Assembly (NCBI GenBank): GCA_003298465.1
Contig: QNGA01000009.1
Span: 182,910-246,909 of the forward strand
Origin: a halophilic archaeon
Lineage (GTDB): Archaea; Halobacteriota; Halobacteria; Halobacteriales; Haladaptataceae
Reading direction: 5' to 3'
DNA length: 64,000 bases
Shown: piece after piece, positions 50,143 through 58,200 of the stretch
Layout: the number at the start of each line of letters is the position of its first letter
How positions within the stretch are numbered: the first letter of the stretch is position 1
Notes under the pieces: generated by a model
What the model saw: only the letters and a program-made list of their open reading frames with translations
Database searches by the model: none
Told to the model about the DNA's origin: nothing
Translations under genes and position numbers: made by a program

Positions 50143-50562
50143 ATGCCGTTTCTTCCCGAATTATGGCCAGACTTTGCAAAGATCGATCCTGACGATGATG
50201 TAATGTACGATAAAATCACCTGCGGAAAGTGCAGGGAAATCGTTCAACCGACAGCAAAAAAATGTCCTCATTGCAGTAGTGAGATCACAGGTAAACGCGA
50301 CTGGGCGTCCACAGTCTCGCTTATTGGAGCAATTGTAATGTTAGCTCTCTCTGCTAACGGCGGTATTCTGGCACTAATCTACGGTATAATGGGAGTCGGG
50401 TTTACCATGCTTGCAATCCACTATTGGTTGGAAAAACCAGTTCACTTTTTGAAAAAGCCGCACCGGCCGTACCGTGTTGAAGAAATTCAGCGTGGTCGAG
50501 CGAATGCACCATCTCACCACCAGCAAAAACGAGAACAGGAACGCCTACCACCACGGTACTGA
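50143..50562 (+). CDS. Zinc-ribbon membrane protein
   Basis: 139 residues. Zinc ribbon near residues 26-46: ITCGKCREIVQPTAKKCPHC (two CxxC pairs). Then two helices (about 53-72 and 74-95) and a basic, Gln/Arg-rich tail with PHRPYRVEEIQRG. Cytoplasmic ribbon with membrane anchor is a common design in archaea; function unknown. Region 49964-50142 upstream is AT-rich with no gene. Confidence 0.6.
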   Translation: MPFLPELWPDFAKIDPDDDVMYDKITCGKCREIVQPTAKKCPHCSSEITGKRDWASTVSLIGAIVMLALSANGGILALIYGIMGVGFTMLAIHYWLEKPVHFLKKPHRPYRVEEIQRGRANAPSHHQQKREQERLPPRY

Positions 50563-50706
50563 TCTAAGGAAAGCATCAGCAAGGGATTGTATACTTCATC
50601 AATTTACAACTATCTCCTACTAAACTAACCTCATACTGAACAATTCTTCCCAAGCCTCTTTCCACCAAAGTACAGGTTGACTATATCATTTATGTACTTT
50701 AGTGAT

Positions 50707-50808
50707 ATGGAATCTACTATGAAAGAAGAGCCAGCCAGCAATCAATCATCGACCGAGCAGTGTGGCACTGAGACGACCGACAAACACGCACTCAAGGACT
50801 GCTGCTAA
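50707..50808 (+). CDS. 33-residue protein ending in Cys-Cys
   Basis: MESTMKEEPASNQSSTEQCG then TETTDKHALKDCC. A TATA-like stretch (about 50683-50695) lies about 25 nt before the ATG, fitting a leaderless transcript. A further small gene starts 20 bp downstream. A 15-residue ORF at 60890-60937 also ends in Cys-Cys and is also followed by a relative of the next gene, so the arrangement is repeated. The terminal CC could bind metal, take a lipid or form disulphides (inference). Confidence 0.5.
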   Translation: MESTMKEEPASNQSSTEQCGTETTDKHALKDCC

Positions 50809-50828
50809 CCGCTTCTCTGCCTGTTTGT

Positions 50829-50993
50829 ATGACTCGTCAACAGACGCTTCCCGACGTCGCCGAACAGCGCATGCTCACCGAAGGTATCAACGAGACGACC
50901 GCTGACTGCGACGCCGCCGATAGCGTGCCACAAACGCAGGCGGTCCTGCTCGACCAGGCGCGAACACACGCGGCCGACACTGCCGACGATTGA
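50829..50993 (+). CDS. 54-residue QQTLPDVA protein, copy 1
   Basis: MTRQQTLPDVAEQRMLTEGI then NETTADCDAADSVPQTQAVL and ends TAADD-like acidic residues. The first 31 codons are near-identical to a gene at 60957 (MNCQQTLPDVADQRTLTDSI ... DCDAADSVP). Conservation at amino-acid level with silent changes (GTC/GTT in the Val codon) indicates that it is coding. Confidence 0.55.
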   Translation: MTRQQTLPDVAEQRMLTEGINETTADCDAADSVPQTQAVLLDQARTHAADTADD

Positions 50994-51135
50994 CGACCAC
51001 TGACGTGTTCGATCCTCCTTCTTTTTCACTTCGATTATGCCGTCTGATTTGTACTCCAGACGCTACCTGCAATTTATAGCGATCACTAACCAAACCCCTA
51101 GTTTGATTATCCACAATATTATATTGTCCTTTAGA

Positions 51136-51708
51136 ATGAGATTCCATCCAGAAACGGTCCAAGCGGCCGCCGATACCCAAGAAATTGGAACTGAACACCT
51201 CGGAGACACGCTTCAGCGAATCCGCAACTACGCCCGTGAACATATCGACTACTACCTCGAAATTGCATGGCAGGCCGAGCGCGAGGAAATGCTACTCGAG
51301 GATACCGACGAAACATATATCGTGACGCTCAGTGAGACGGAATGGGCTGACCTTGCTGATCACCTTGTAATCGACGACCCAACGCTTGCAGCAGTCCAAA
51401 TCGTGCATCAATCACAGGCAGAAACGCTCCTCGACGTCACTGAAACGGAGGCACTCTCCGAGAACATTACACCGTTCATAATCGATTATCCCGACAACTG
51501 GGCGCTAGCACGGGAAATGATCCATCAGCACTGGGGATATCTCCTCCATCATGGACTCTCTCCAGCTGAACTCCTTGATTACTGGATGGTCCAGAAAACG
51601 GAGTTCACGCCGAAAAACTGGGCGAAAGTCCGGGACGTCCATCCTGAAGCCGTCCGCAAAAACATTCGCCAAGCAAAAAACAAGCTTTCCCGCCATTCAC
51701 CGCTCTAA
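51136..51708 (+). CDS. Unknown protein with C-terminal helix-turn-helix
   Basis: 190 residues from ATG 51136; the frame is open to 51037, but the first Met has no domain support. The body is acidic and helical (TVQAAADTQEIGTEHLGDTL; LSETEWADLADHLVIDDPTL). The end, LSPAELLDYWMVQKTEFTPK then WAKVRDVHPEAVRKNIRQAK, looks like a sigma-factor-type HTH. A haloarchaeal orphan regulator is likely. Confidence 0.6.
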   Translation: MRFHPETVQAAADTQEIGTEHLGDTLQRIRNYAREHIDYYLEIAWQAEREEMLLEDTDETYIVTLSETEWADLADHLVIDDPTLAAVQIVHQSQAETLLDVTETEALSENITPFIIDYPDNWALAREMIHQHWGYLLHHGLSPAELLDYWMVQKTEFTPKNWAKVRDVHPEAVRKNIRQAKNKLSRHSPL

Positions 51709-51713
51709 CTGCA

Positions 51714-51873
51714 TCGACCAGATGTGACACCCCGGTGATTTGCTCTGTTGTTTCGCGTGTTCGCGGTGGTTGTCGATTCGTCCATCAAGTGTGCTGTCGT
51801 CGCTCATATACTGTGAGAGTGCGGCCTGTGTGACCCCGAAGTGGCTGGCGATTGCATCCTGGGCTAGTCCACG
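51714..51873 (-). pseudogene. HTH protein, C-terminal fragment
   Basis: The minus-strand frame reads GLAQDAIASHFGVTQAALSQ then YMSDDSTLDGRIDNHREHAK and ends SPGCHI; a Cro/Rep-type helix-turn-helix. The N-terminus is cut off at about 51873 by the protease fragment. Confidence 0.5.
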
Positions 51874-52158
51874 GGGACATCAATGGCTGCCCCGCATGTT
51901 TCGGGTGCTGGTGCACAGCTTCTGGTAAATGAACGGTCACGAGATGAAACAACTCAGCAGCTCATAGAGACCGCCGAAGATATCGGCCTCTCAACTACTG
52001 AAGCTGGTGCAGGACTTCTTGACGTTGCCGCTGTCCTTTTTATCTCGCCTCTTAAGACAATATATAACACATATAATAATTTAGGGCGCATTGACGGTGC
52101 CTGCCGGCTGCCCCCATCTACTTACGTTACTTACTCTGTCTACCCACTAAAACTGTAA
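51874..52158 (+). pseudogene. Subtilisin-like protease, C-terminal fragment
   Basis: GTSMAAPHVSGAGAQLLVNE, the catalytic-serine block of S8 proteases, then TTQQLIETAEDIGLSTTEAG and AGLLDVAAV. Asp and His blocks are absent and the end (from about 52045) is unrelated. A join between it and the HTH fragment lies at about 51873. Confidence 0.65.
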
Positions 52159-52584
52159 TTATTTCACCTAAACGTCTCAACAGAACACAAGAATTTTGAG
52201 TAATAATTGCAGGTTGCTCAAGGGACCCGGACCGCAACCGTCCTTGCGGACGTCACCAGCTCCAGAAGAGAAGTGGATGGAGCGCCACCTCCCTTCGATC
52301 ACTGATGGTTGTCGAGCGTGAGCCCCATGGCTGAGGCAATACTCGACAAAAGTTTCTACTTCAGGATCCAAGAAATAGTTAGCGATTCTGCATTACAAGA
52401 GTGAACGCCAGATAAAGGTTTAATACTAATGGGCCTGACCAGTGCACCGCTATCAACAACGTATTTTGGTGTCGACGACCGACTGGGGCTTATTTTCACC
52501 CTGAACGTTTGGGAAAAGTACCGCGACTAAGCGGACAGTAGATGTCGCTATCGGCGAGGGCGTCTCGTCTCTGCGAAAAAATCA

Positions 52585-52640
52585 TTGCTCTGAATTCGCC
52601 TCTAACTGTACTTACCGTCAAGAAGTTCAAGCGGCCAACC
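52585..52640 (-). pseudogene. 3'-end scrap of a winged-helix gene
   Basis: TTAGAGGCGAATTCAGAGCA on the minus strand matches the last codons of the regulator at 59818-60147 (TTAGAGACGAATTCAGAGCC), giving LEANSEQ* versus LETNSEP*. Confidence 0.4.
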
Positions 52641-52663
52641 GTACCAGAGGGCGCGGTCGACCG

Positions 52664-52712
52664 CTTTAGCTGAATGCAGGCGCTAAGCCCCCGTTCTCAA
52701 AGAGCAACGCAG
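52664..52712 (-). repeat. Dispersed repeat / transposon right end, copy B
   Basis: On the minus strand, CTTAGCGCCTGCATT (52674-52688) is preceded by a CTCTTTGAGAACGGGGG-type sequence like copy A at 19255. Marks the end of another lost IS605-type element. Confidence 0.4.
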
Positions 52713-52757
52713 GCCGATGGCCGAGTAGCGAAGTAGTGCGGGGATACAGCGCCGTCA

Positions 52758-53303
52758 TTATTTCTTAGACTTGGACTCCCAGTCTGTACGCAGGAGACCG
52801 TAGTAGACTTCGTCAACGTACTCCCCGTCCGCGATGGCTGCCTTACGTTTGTGCCCTTCTTCTACAAACCCGATTTTTTCAAGTACTCGCCGTGAACCAC
52901 TGTTCGGAGCTAGGGCTTTTGCTTCGAGTCGGTGTAAGAGGAGGTCAGTAAACCCATACTCTACGAGTAATTCCGCAGTTTCGGTCGCATAGCCGTTTCC
53001 TTGATGTTCAGGTGCTATTAGGAATCCAAGATTCGCAGCTCGTCGCTTGGTATGAAACGGCTCTAAGCGTGCTCGTCCGATCGGCTCATTCTCAAGACAG
53101 ACTAATAAATCTACACGGGCACGGTCATCGCGTGCTTCAGGGAGCCACTTCTCGCAGTCTTCACGGCTATATGGGAGCCGAAATTCGTGGATGTACCGAC
53201 GTACCTCTGGGTTATTCACCCACCGTTGAATTATTATGATATCTTCGGCTTCGATCGTTTTGAGCGTGACGCGATCGCCACTTAAAAAACAAGCGCCAGG
53301 CAT
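52758..53303 (-). CDS. GNAT acetyltransferase (RimJ/RimL type)
   Basis: 181 residues. VTLKTIEAEDIIIIQRWVNN then EVRRYIHEFRLPYSREDCEK and the acetyl-CoA loop LIAPEHQGNGYATETAELLV, followed by HRLEAKALAPNSGSRRVLEK and GFVEEG. Acetylates an amine (protein N-terminus, aminoglycoside or polyamine). The ATG is adjacent to the TAG of a small ORF with a shared Shine-Dalgarno. Confidence 0.85.
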   Translation of the reverse strand: MPGACFLSGDRVTLKTIEAEDIIIIQRWVNNPEVRRYIHEFRLPYSREDCEKWLPEARDDRARVDLLVCLENEPIGRARLEPFHTKRRAANLGFLIAPEHQGNGYATETAELLVEYGFTDLLLHRLEAKALAPNSGSRRVLEKIGFVEEGHKRKAAIADGEYVDEVYYGLLRTDWESKSKK

Positions 53304-53417
53304 CTATTTGTGCCTCCTTTCTAGGGACAGGCACAGTATTCCGTCGGAGGTTTTTGGTGTGACACTTGTGACTGCGGTTGGCGGGTCAATGAGCGTCTGT
53401 TCTGCTGGCATCTTCAT
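53304..53417 (-). CDS. 37-residue upstream ORF of the GNAT gene
   Basis: MKMPAEQTLIDPPTAVTSVT then PKTSDGILCLSLERRHK. It ends TAG immediately before the GNAT ATG, and its last codons contain AGGAGG, the GNAT Shine-Dalgarno. This points to translational coupling. The downstream gene may be regulated by translation of the upstream ORF, as in inducible drug-resistance acetyltransferase or methylase leaders (inference). Confidence 0.4.
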   Translation of the reverse strand: MKMPAEQTLIDPPTAVTSVTPKTSDGILCLSLERRHK

Positions 53418-54147
53418 GTATTGATTTGGATGGTTGTGTATCAGTACGGACGAAGAAGCCAGTGAGCATCGCAAGCAGTGTGACCGAGTGAAGCTCGGAT
53501 CACCTTACACTACGATACTATCCACTCCCCGAGATGTGTGCCAACGCCAGCGAATGACACAGGGAGTGGACTGCACAATCTGTACTCTGATCATGTAGAA
53601 TAAAAAACTTATGGTCATATTATTGCTAATTCTTCCCCGATATCAGTGTCTCACAAAGCGTCGGAAGCAAACGCGATCCACTTGTTCTGACCTATCCGGA
53701 GCAGTTGGGTACTAATTTGCTCAGAGAATTCGGGAAGTTGTCGCTGTCGGCGGCACTCATCCATCGACAGCAACAGCGTTGCTACTCTCCGACGGCTTGC
53801 TCGGTTGATGATTATCGATGGAGTCGGTCGCCAGGTAGTTGCTCTGCGGGAACAGCCCGACCCACCGCAAGGGCCGTCTCCGCTGCTGGACACAGTATCT
53901 TGATTAACTCGTTGAACGACTGTGACTAGAGGCGACGCCCGCCACGGCGTCCATGGATTTTTAGCTGATAGTATCGGTTATCAAATACACTCAAATAGGC
54001 GGGGTCAGTCACAATGTGTCTATCTACAGTAGACACCTTCACTTCTCAGAACAAAGGATTTGCACAATGAGTCTTAAGCGAAGAGCACAGTTCCATTAGC
54101 TGGAACTCAGGTCCTACTGCTTTTTGACTTGCGAGTTAGGTCTACAT
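53418..54147. other. Gene-poor region
   Basis: No gene recognised in about 730 bp. The part 53600-53640 is AT-rich; 53640-53940 has protein-like composition on both strands but frames are broken by stops. A hairpin lies near 53938-53962 (GGCGACGCC...GGCGTCC). Confidence 0.35.
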
Positions 54148-54588
54148 ATGCCACAGACCTCACCAAGCAACCGATGCGCTGATTCCCGCTCAGATTCTCT
54201 CCCAGCGGTGTCTCGCCGTTCAATCTGCGGAGGCATTGTCGTGGTAGCACTGCCGCTTACTGCCGGCTGTTCAACTCTCTCTGGTTTCCTCGGTGGCAAT
54301 CCAGGCGAGGTTACTGTATTCAATAACACAGATTCCACGATCACAGCGACAACAACAGTTACGAATCTCGTAGAGAAGACAGAAATATTCTCAGAAACAA
54401 CTGATATCAATGCCTCTGAGGCAACCAAGTACAATGACGTGTTCACTTCAGCAACACGGTATCGGTTCGAGGTTGAAACTGCAGAAGGTCAATCAGATAG
54501 CTACGAGTGGAATCTTCCCTCAACAGATCACTACCTCTACATAACCATCCACTCAAATTCGGTCGAATTTGAAGAAAACGAGCCGTAA
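54148..54588 (+). CDS. Tat lipoprotein, unknown function
   Basis: 146 residues. The N-terminus SRRSICGGIVVVALPLTAGC has a twin-arginine and a lipobox (LTAGC), so it should be exported folded and attached to lipid. The mature part is beta-rich and Thr-rich (EVTVFNNTDSTITATTTVTN; HSNSVEFEENEP), like a small Ig-type domain. No substrate suggested. Confidence 0.7.
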   Translation: MPQTSPSNRCADSRSDSLPAVSRRSICGGIVVVALPLTAGCSTLSGFLGGNPGEVTVFNNTDSTITATTTVTNLVEKTEIFSETTDINASEATKYNDVFTSATRYRFEVETAEGQSDSYEWNLPSTDHYLYITIHSNSVEFEENEP

Positions 54589-54647
54589 CACTACTCTTTC
54601 TGCTGCTCGAGGTGTAACAACAACAGTGATGTACTTCTGTCCCCTGC

Positions 54648-54962
54648 TTAGCCGGACTGAGTGAATGGTATTCGCAACCCGTACAGAATGCAGAGTAGCC
54701 CAAGGATACGGCTGATCTCACCGAGTATCCCATAGAGAAATTGCCCGATCACTGGCGCAAGTATTGGACCAGTGAGAAGCAAAACAGGTGTCCAGAAGAC
54801 AAGGAAAAAGCCAAGAGCGATAAACAACATTGGCTGTTTGCGACTTCGCCAGTAGCCTTTGAGCGCGAAATAGCCGACCAGAAGGCCAAGGATAGTTGAG
54901 ATAACTGTCAAGACAAACGCAATCTGAGATTGAAGAGTAGGATCAACCTGGAAGAGCGTCAT
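54648..54962 (-). CDS. DUF7521-type small membrane protein, second module
   Basis: 104 residues, three helices (about 10-32, 38-65, 74-98). LVGYFALKGYWRSRKQPMLF then IALGFFLVFWTPVLLL has the same layout as the 92-residue protein at 4837. Overlaps the preceding winged-helix gene by ATGA, the same coupling as in the first module. Confidence 0.75.
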   Translation of the reverse strand: MTLFQVDPTLQSQIAFVLTVISTILGLLVGYFALKGYWRSRKQPMLFIALGFFLVFWTPVLLLTGPILAPVIGQFLYGILGEISRILGLLCILYGLRIPFTQSG

Positions 54963-55309
54963 CGATCTCGCACCTCGTCAACAAACTGGATGAACCGGTC
55001 GGCCATTCGATTCCGGCATGACAGACTGAGTTCAAACCCATCAGATGTGAGGTCAATAACAACGCGATCAAGAGTTGCGGTATAGACTTTGTAGTGATGT
55101 CCTTCGGCGTCAGGACGAAGATCCTCCTCAATGAGATTATATTCGGCGAGATCATCCAGTCGGCGGTACACCGTTTGAGGCGACACATCGCACACGTCAC
55201 TTAGTTCTTCAGCAGACATTGGATCAGTAACCGTTTCGATGAGAATTGTCTGTGTACATTCATCTGCGAGGAGAGAAGCGATCGACCGGACTTCATCATT
55301 ACGACCCAT
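54959..55309 (-). CDS. Winged-helix regulator, second HTH/DUF7521 module
   Basis: 116 residues. ECTQTILIETVTDPMSAEEL then SDVCDVSPQTVYRRLDDLAE and LIEEDLRPDAEGHHYKVY. The helix-turn-helix aligns with the regulator at 4463 (TVYRKLERL / TVYRRLDDL). A short dyad TCCAA-TCC-TTGGA lies 38 bp upstream. Unlike the first module, no exporter follows. Confidence 0.8.
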   Translation of the reverse strand: MGRNDEVRSIASLLADECTQTILIETVTDPMSAEELSDVCDVSPQTVYRRLDDLAEYNLIEEDLRPDAEGHHYKVYTATLDRVVIDLTSDGFELSLSCRNRMADRFIQFVDEVRDR

Positions 55310-55346
55310 TGATATTCACCCCTCGTTGTAAAGATGATACCACAGT

Positions 55347-55359
55347 TCCAATCCTTGGA
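55347..55359. promoter_or_regulatory. Dyad upstream of the second HTH gene
   Basis: TCCAA-TCC-TTGGA, perfect 5-bp arms with a 3-bp spacer, 38 bp before the regulator start. Half sites resemble those of the GTCCCA/TGGGAC operators of the first module but spacing differs. Confidence 0.35.
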
Positions 55360-55403
55360 TTTGTGTTATCCCATTTAACTATCCGTACCTGTATAGGTTG
55401 TGT

Positions 55404-55595
55404 ATGGCCTTGCACCGAGACAGTTCAACCATTGGAACCGTGATCGGCTTCCTTGTCATGATTATCGCCATCGCAGGCACCGTATTTCTTGACTGGACCT
55501 GGAGCAATCCTGACGGTCAGATACTTCCCCTCGCAATCGGTGTCATCGCAGCGGTCGGTGGTGGACTCATCACGCTCCAGCGGATCCGAAGCTGA
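55404..55595 (+). CDS. Small two-helix membrane protein
   Basis: 63 residues, MALHRDSSTIGTVIGFLVMI then IAIAGTVFLDWTWSN and a second helix LPLAIGVIAAVGGGLITLQR. Divergent from the HTH/DUF7521 module. Unknown family; composition typical of haloarchaeal small membrane proteins. 55596-55917 downstream holds no recognised gene. Confidence 0.5.
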   Translation: MALHRDSSTIGTVIGFLVMIIAIAGTVFLDWTWSNPDGQILPLAIGVIAAVGGGLITLQRIRS

Positions 55596-55917
55596 ACAGA
55601 ACCAAAGTGGCTAAAGCTGCTCATTTAGTTAATTTTCTCATAGCAGTTCCTATCGGACCAAGCAATTATCAATTAATATCATCGAATAATAATCCTTGTA
55701 TACCAGCACTTCTTGTTGGGGAGCCTCTTCTTTTATTCACTCACTCCTTAACTCCCATGGGGGAAGTTAGAGCTAGCACCTACTACAGTTCTTCTTTCCC
55801 CATTCTCACCGAGAACGAATACTGTATACAGAACGCCGTACCATACCCAGTCGACTACTTACTAACTTCCATAACTAACTAGTTGTAAATAGATATCACA
55901 GATATTGCTTCGGAGAG

Positions 55918-56727
55918 CTATGTTGCAGTCGCTTGCTCAGCGAGACTATCGACGTCTTGCAGGTCGTCCGGCACTAACACCAACCGAAGCCGCGGCCGTC
56001 CAATATCAATCGGGACTTTCTCTGTCTCGATCAGATCCCGATCTTCAAGCTGTGTCTTCGTCCGCGAGAATGTCGCTTTACTCGCCAGCCCAACATCCTC
56101 CCCCCATTTACTGATATTGTAGAGCAGCAGTTCGTTATCTGCGGCCACCAGCAACGTAATCGTCACCTCATCCAGCTCGCCATCCTCACCCGGGACTGTC
56201 TCCATTGACTCCAGCATCGTCATGAAGTCATCCTCGACTTCTTCGCCAAATTCCTCGCTGAGTGTGTCTTGGACACGCGAAAGCGGTGGCGTTCGCAGAC
56301 TGAATTCCTCACCCTCGTCCCAGTCATCGCGAAATGTCGACCGCACCGTCTCGACGAACTCTTCGTCCGTCGATGTCAGTCCACTCAATCCCCCGTCGAC
56401 TGTCACGACCGTCATCATCCGATCATCACTGACAAACAGCGAATTCCGCGCAATATCGGTCGTCGTCCGCAGCGACAAAGTGTCTTGCTCAACCAAGTCC
56501 GCAACCTGGCTGGCGAGAATAAAGTCCTCAGCCGCTGCCTTGAGCACATCCGATGTCGCAAGCACCTGGACCGTCGGCAGCTCATCGTCAAACTCGAACG
56601 CTGTCTCCACCACTGTTCGAAACACCGCCAGCGAAGGATTCACTATAAGCACTGTATCGACATCGCCGAACAGCGATTCAAGCGTTTCATTAAAATCCGT
56701 CTCGAGGCTCACTGTTTCTGATACCAT
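55918..56727 (-). CDS. TbsP-like haloarchaeal regulator (DUF5821)
   Basis: 269 residues from the Met at 56727 (other Mets lie upstream to 56781). The N-terminal part (TVLIVNPSLAVFRTVVETAF; LASQVADLVEQDTLSLRT) is a sensor-like domain and the C-terminus has NELLLYNISKWGEDVGLASK then TFSRTKTQLEDRDLIETEKV, a winged helix. It ends PRLRLVLVPDDLQ. Matches the TbsP family of haloarchaeal transcription factors as I remember it. Target unknown. Confidence 0.7.
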   Translation of the reverse strand: MVSETVSLETDFNETLESLFGDVDTVLIVNPSLAVFRTVVETAFEFDDELPTVQVLATSDVLKAAAEDFILASQVADLVEQDTLSLRTTTDIARNSLFVSDDRMMTVVTVDGGLSGLTSTDEEFVETVRSTFRDDWDEGEEFSLRTPPLSRVQDTLSEEFGEEVEDDFMTMLESMETVPGEDGELDEVTITLLVAADNELLLYNISKWGEDVGLASKATFSRTKTQLEDRDLIETEKVPIDIGRPRLRLVLVPDDLQDVDSLAEQATAT

Positions 56728-56781
56728 ATCCCTCTGCGACGAGACGTGATTCCTTTGTTCTAGCCCCATTACTAACCGCAA

Positions 56782-57152
56782 GCGCTGAATAAAATAGCAA
56801 CCGAACAGACGTAACCCAGAAGAGAGTAGTTATTGATCTCTTGAACGACTGCGTTCAGACTTCGTCGCAGTGGTTCAGAATGTGTTACGGTGTCTGAATA
56901 CTGCTGGAAGAGACCCCTAATATTGATATCACGGATACAAAAAAGTATGGAGAGAATCCAATCCTCCGCCCTTGTTGCCCAGAGTAGTAACCTCCCCACC
57001 GCTCCAGAGGCGGACAGCAAATACCGAAAAACCACCAGTAGCATTATATACTAATCGGGGTAGCTACTACCTTCTCAGAAACAACCTCCTTCGTTAATTG
57101 AGAGACACAGACCAACGATGAACAAGTGTTCTTGTGGCTACTAGTGACGCGG
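56782..57152. other. Intergenic, nothing recognised
   Basis: No gene seen; a minus-strand frame (56772-57044) has hydrophobic patches but no start or family features. Confidence 0.3.
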
Positions 57153-57482
57153 CTACGCGAATGGATTTGTGACAGTGTCGAATCGTGTGATGCCGTCGAC
57201 TGTGTCGAAGTCATCGTCAAAACTATAGATATATTTGATCTCCTTCCGCTGCATATACGCAGCAGTAACCGCATTGACAAAGGTGAGGCTGGCATGCTGG
57301 CGGAACAGCGCTTGGCCAGCATTGAAATCGGACTTCGACGTTTGGACGATTTTGAAGCAAGCACCTTCAATCAGCAAATCAAGTGTCTCAATCGTGGTCT
57401 CGTGGTCAATCCGTTCACCGAGGAGATTAAGCGTCTCCGCCAGGATATAATTGGTCACGCGTCCCGTCGGGAGATCTCCATT
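57153..57482 (-). pseudogene. PIN-domain protein, C-terminal part (fused in frame to nuclease fragment)
   Basis: DLPTGRVTNYILAETLNLLG then DHETTIETLDLLIEGACFKI, HASLTFVNAVTAAYMQRKEI and YSFDDDFDTVDGITRFD. This is the rear two-thirds of a VapC-like PIN domain. The first catalytic Asp is missing with the N-terminus, and the usual FVDA is FVNA, so it should be inactive as an RNase. It is in frame with the nuclease fragment upstream, giving a chimera of 173 codons. Confidence 0.65.
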
Positions 57483-58080
57483 GCTGTCTGTGACGCACGC
57501 ATAGCCAGCCTGGAGCAACTGGCTGTTATACATGCAGTTCCCGTTGTAGACGTACGCTCGCAGGTGGCCGTCGTCGGTCTTGCCCACCTCGGGGTTGGTC
57601 GCGGCCGTCACAACCTGCTGGCGGACTTGCGATTTCGTATAACTGAGTACGCGTTTGTGAATCTGGCCGAGCAACTGGCAGCCCTACTGGGACGACGACA
57701 CGCCCTCAAACGCCGCTGGGGTCGCGTTTCCGGCTGACTGCGGCGTTTCAATTTCTATGAGGTCCATGACGACCGTCCCGCCACCCTTGTGTTTGACTTT
57801 GAGCGCTTCCGGACCCAGAACCTCCCCAACGTGGGTTTTGAACCCGTCTCCGCCGTCCGGCGAGTCAATATGCGCCGACGTGTTCCGAGCGACCGAGGTC
57901 GTTGCCGTCGTCTCTGTCTGGATCTGGGCTGCGGTCGTGCTGGTCGGGGACCGTCGTCGACGTAATCGTGGTCGTCTTGGTCGTCGGAGTTGCTGACTCG
58001 GTGGTGGGTGTGTTTGTCCTAGTCAAAACGTGCTCAACATTCTCTGACGTTCTTCCTTTGTTCCCGAGGTCGTACATGGA
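57482..58080 (-). pseudogene. Thermonuclease (SNase-like) remnant
   Basis: From the right: a Thr-rich linker (TTKTTTITSTTVPDQHD) as in secreted haloarchaeal nucleases, then KHKGGGTVVMDLIEIETPQS, then a TAG, then GQIHKRVLSYTKSQVRQQVV and DDGHLRAYVYNGNCMYNSQL then LQAGYACVTDS, the C-terminal SNase block. At least one stop and one frameshift. Its end is fused to the PIN fragment at about 57482. Confidence 0.55.
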
Positions 58081-58200
58081 CAGTCGTCCTGACGCGTCTT
58101 CGACCGACTCGACGGCGTGGACGTGATCTCAACACTGCCCGGTAGTTGGGTTTGGCCGTAGGTATTGGCCACTGTTCGTCGTCAAGGAATCTCGGAGACG

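Noticed and set aside
53651..53929. Frames on both strands in the 53.7-kb gap
   Set aside because: Interrupted by stops, no start and no family; treated as decayed sequence.
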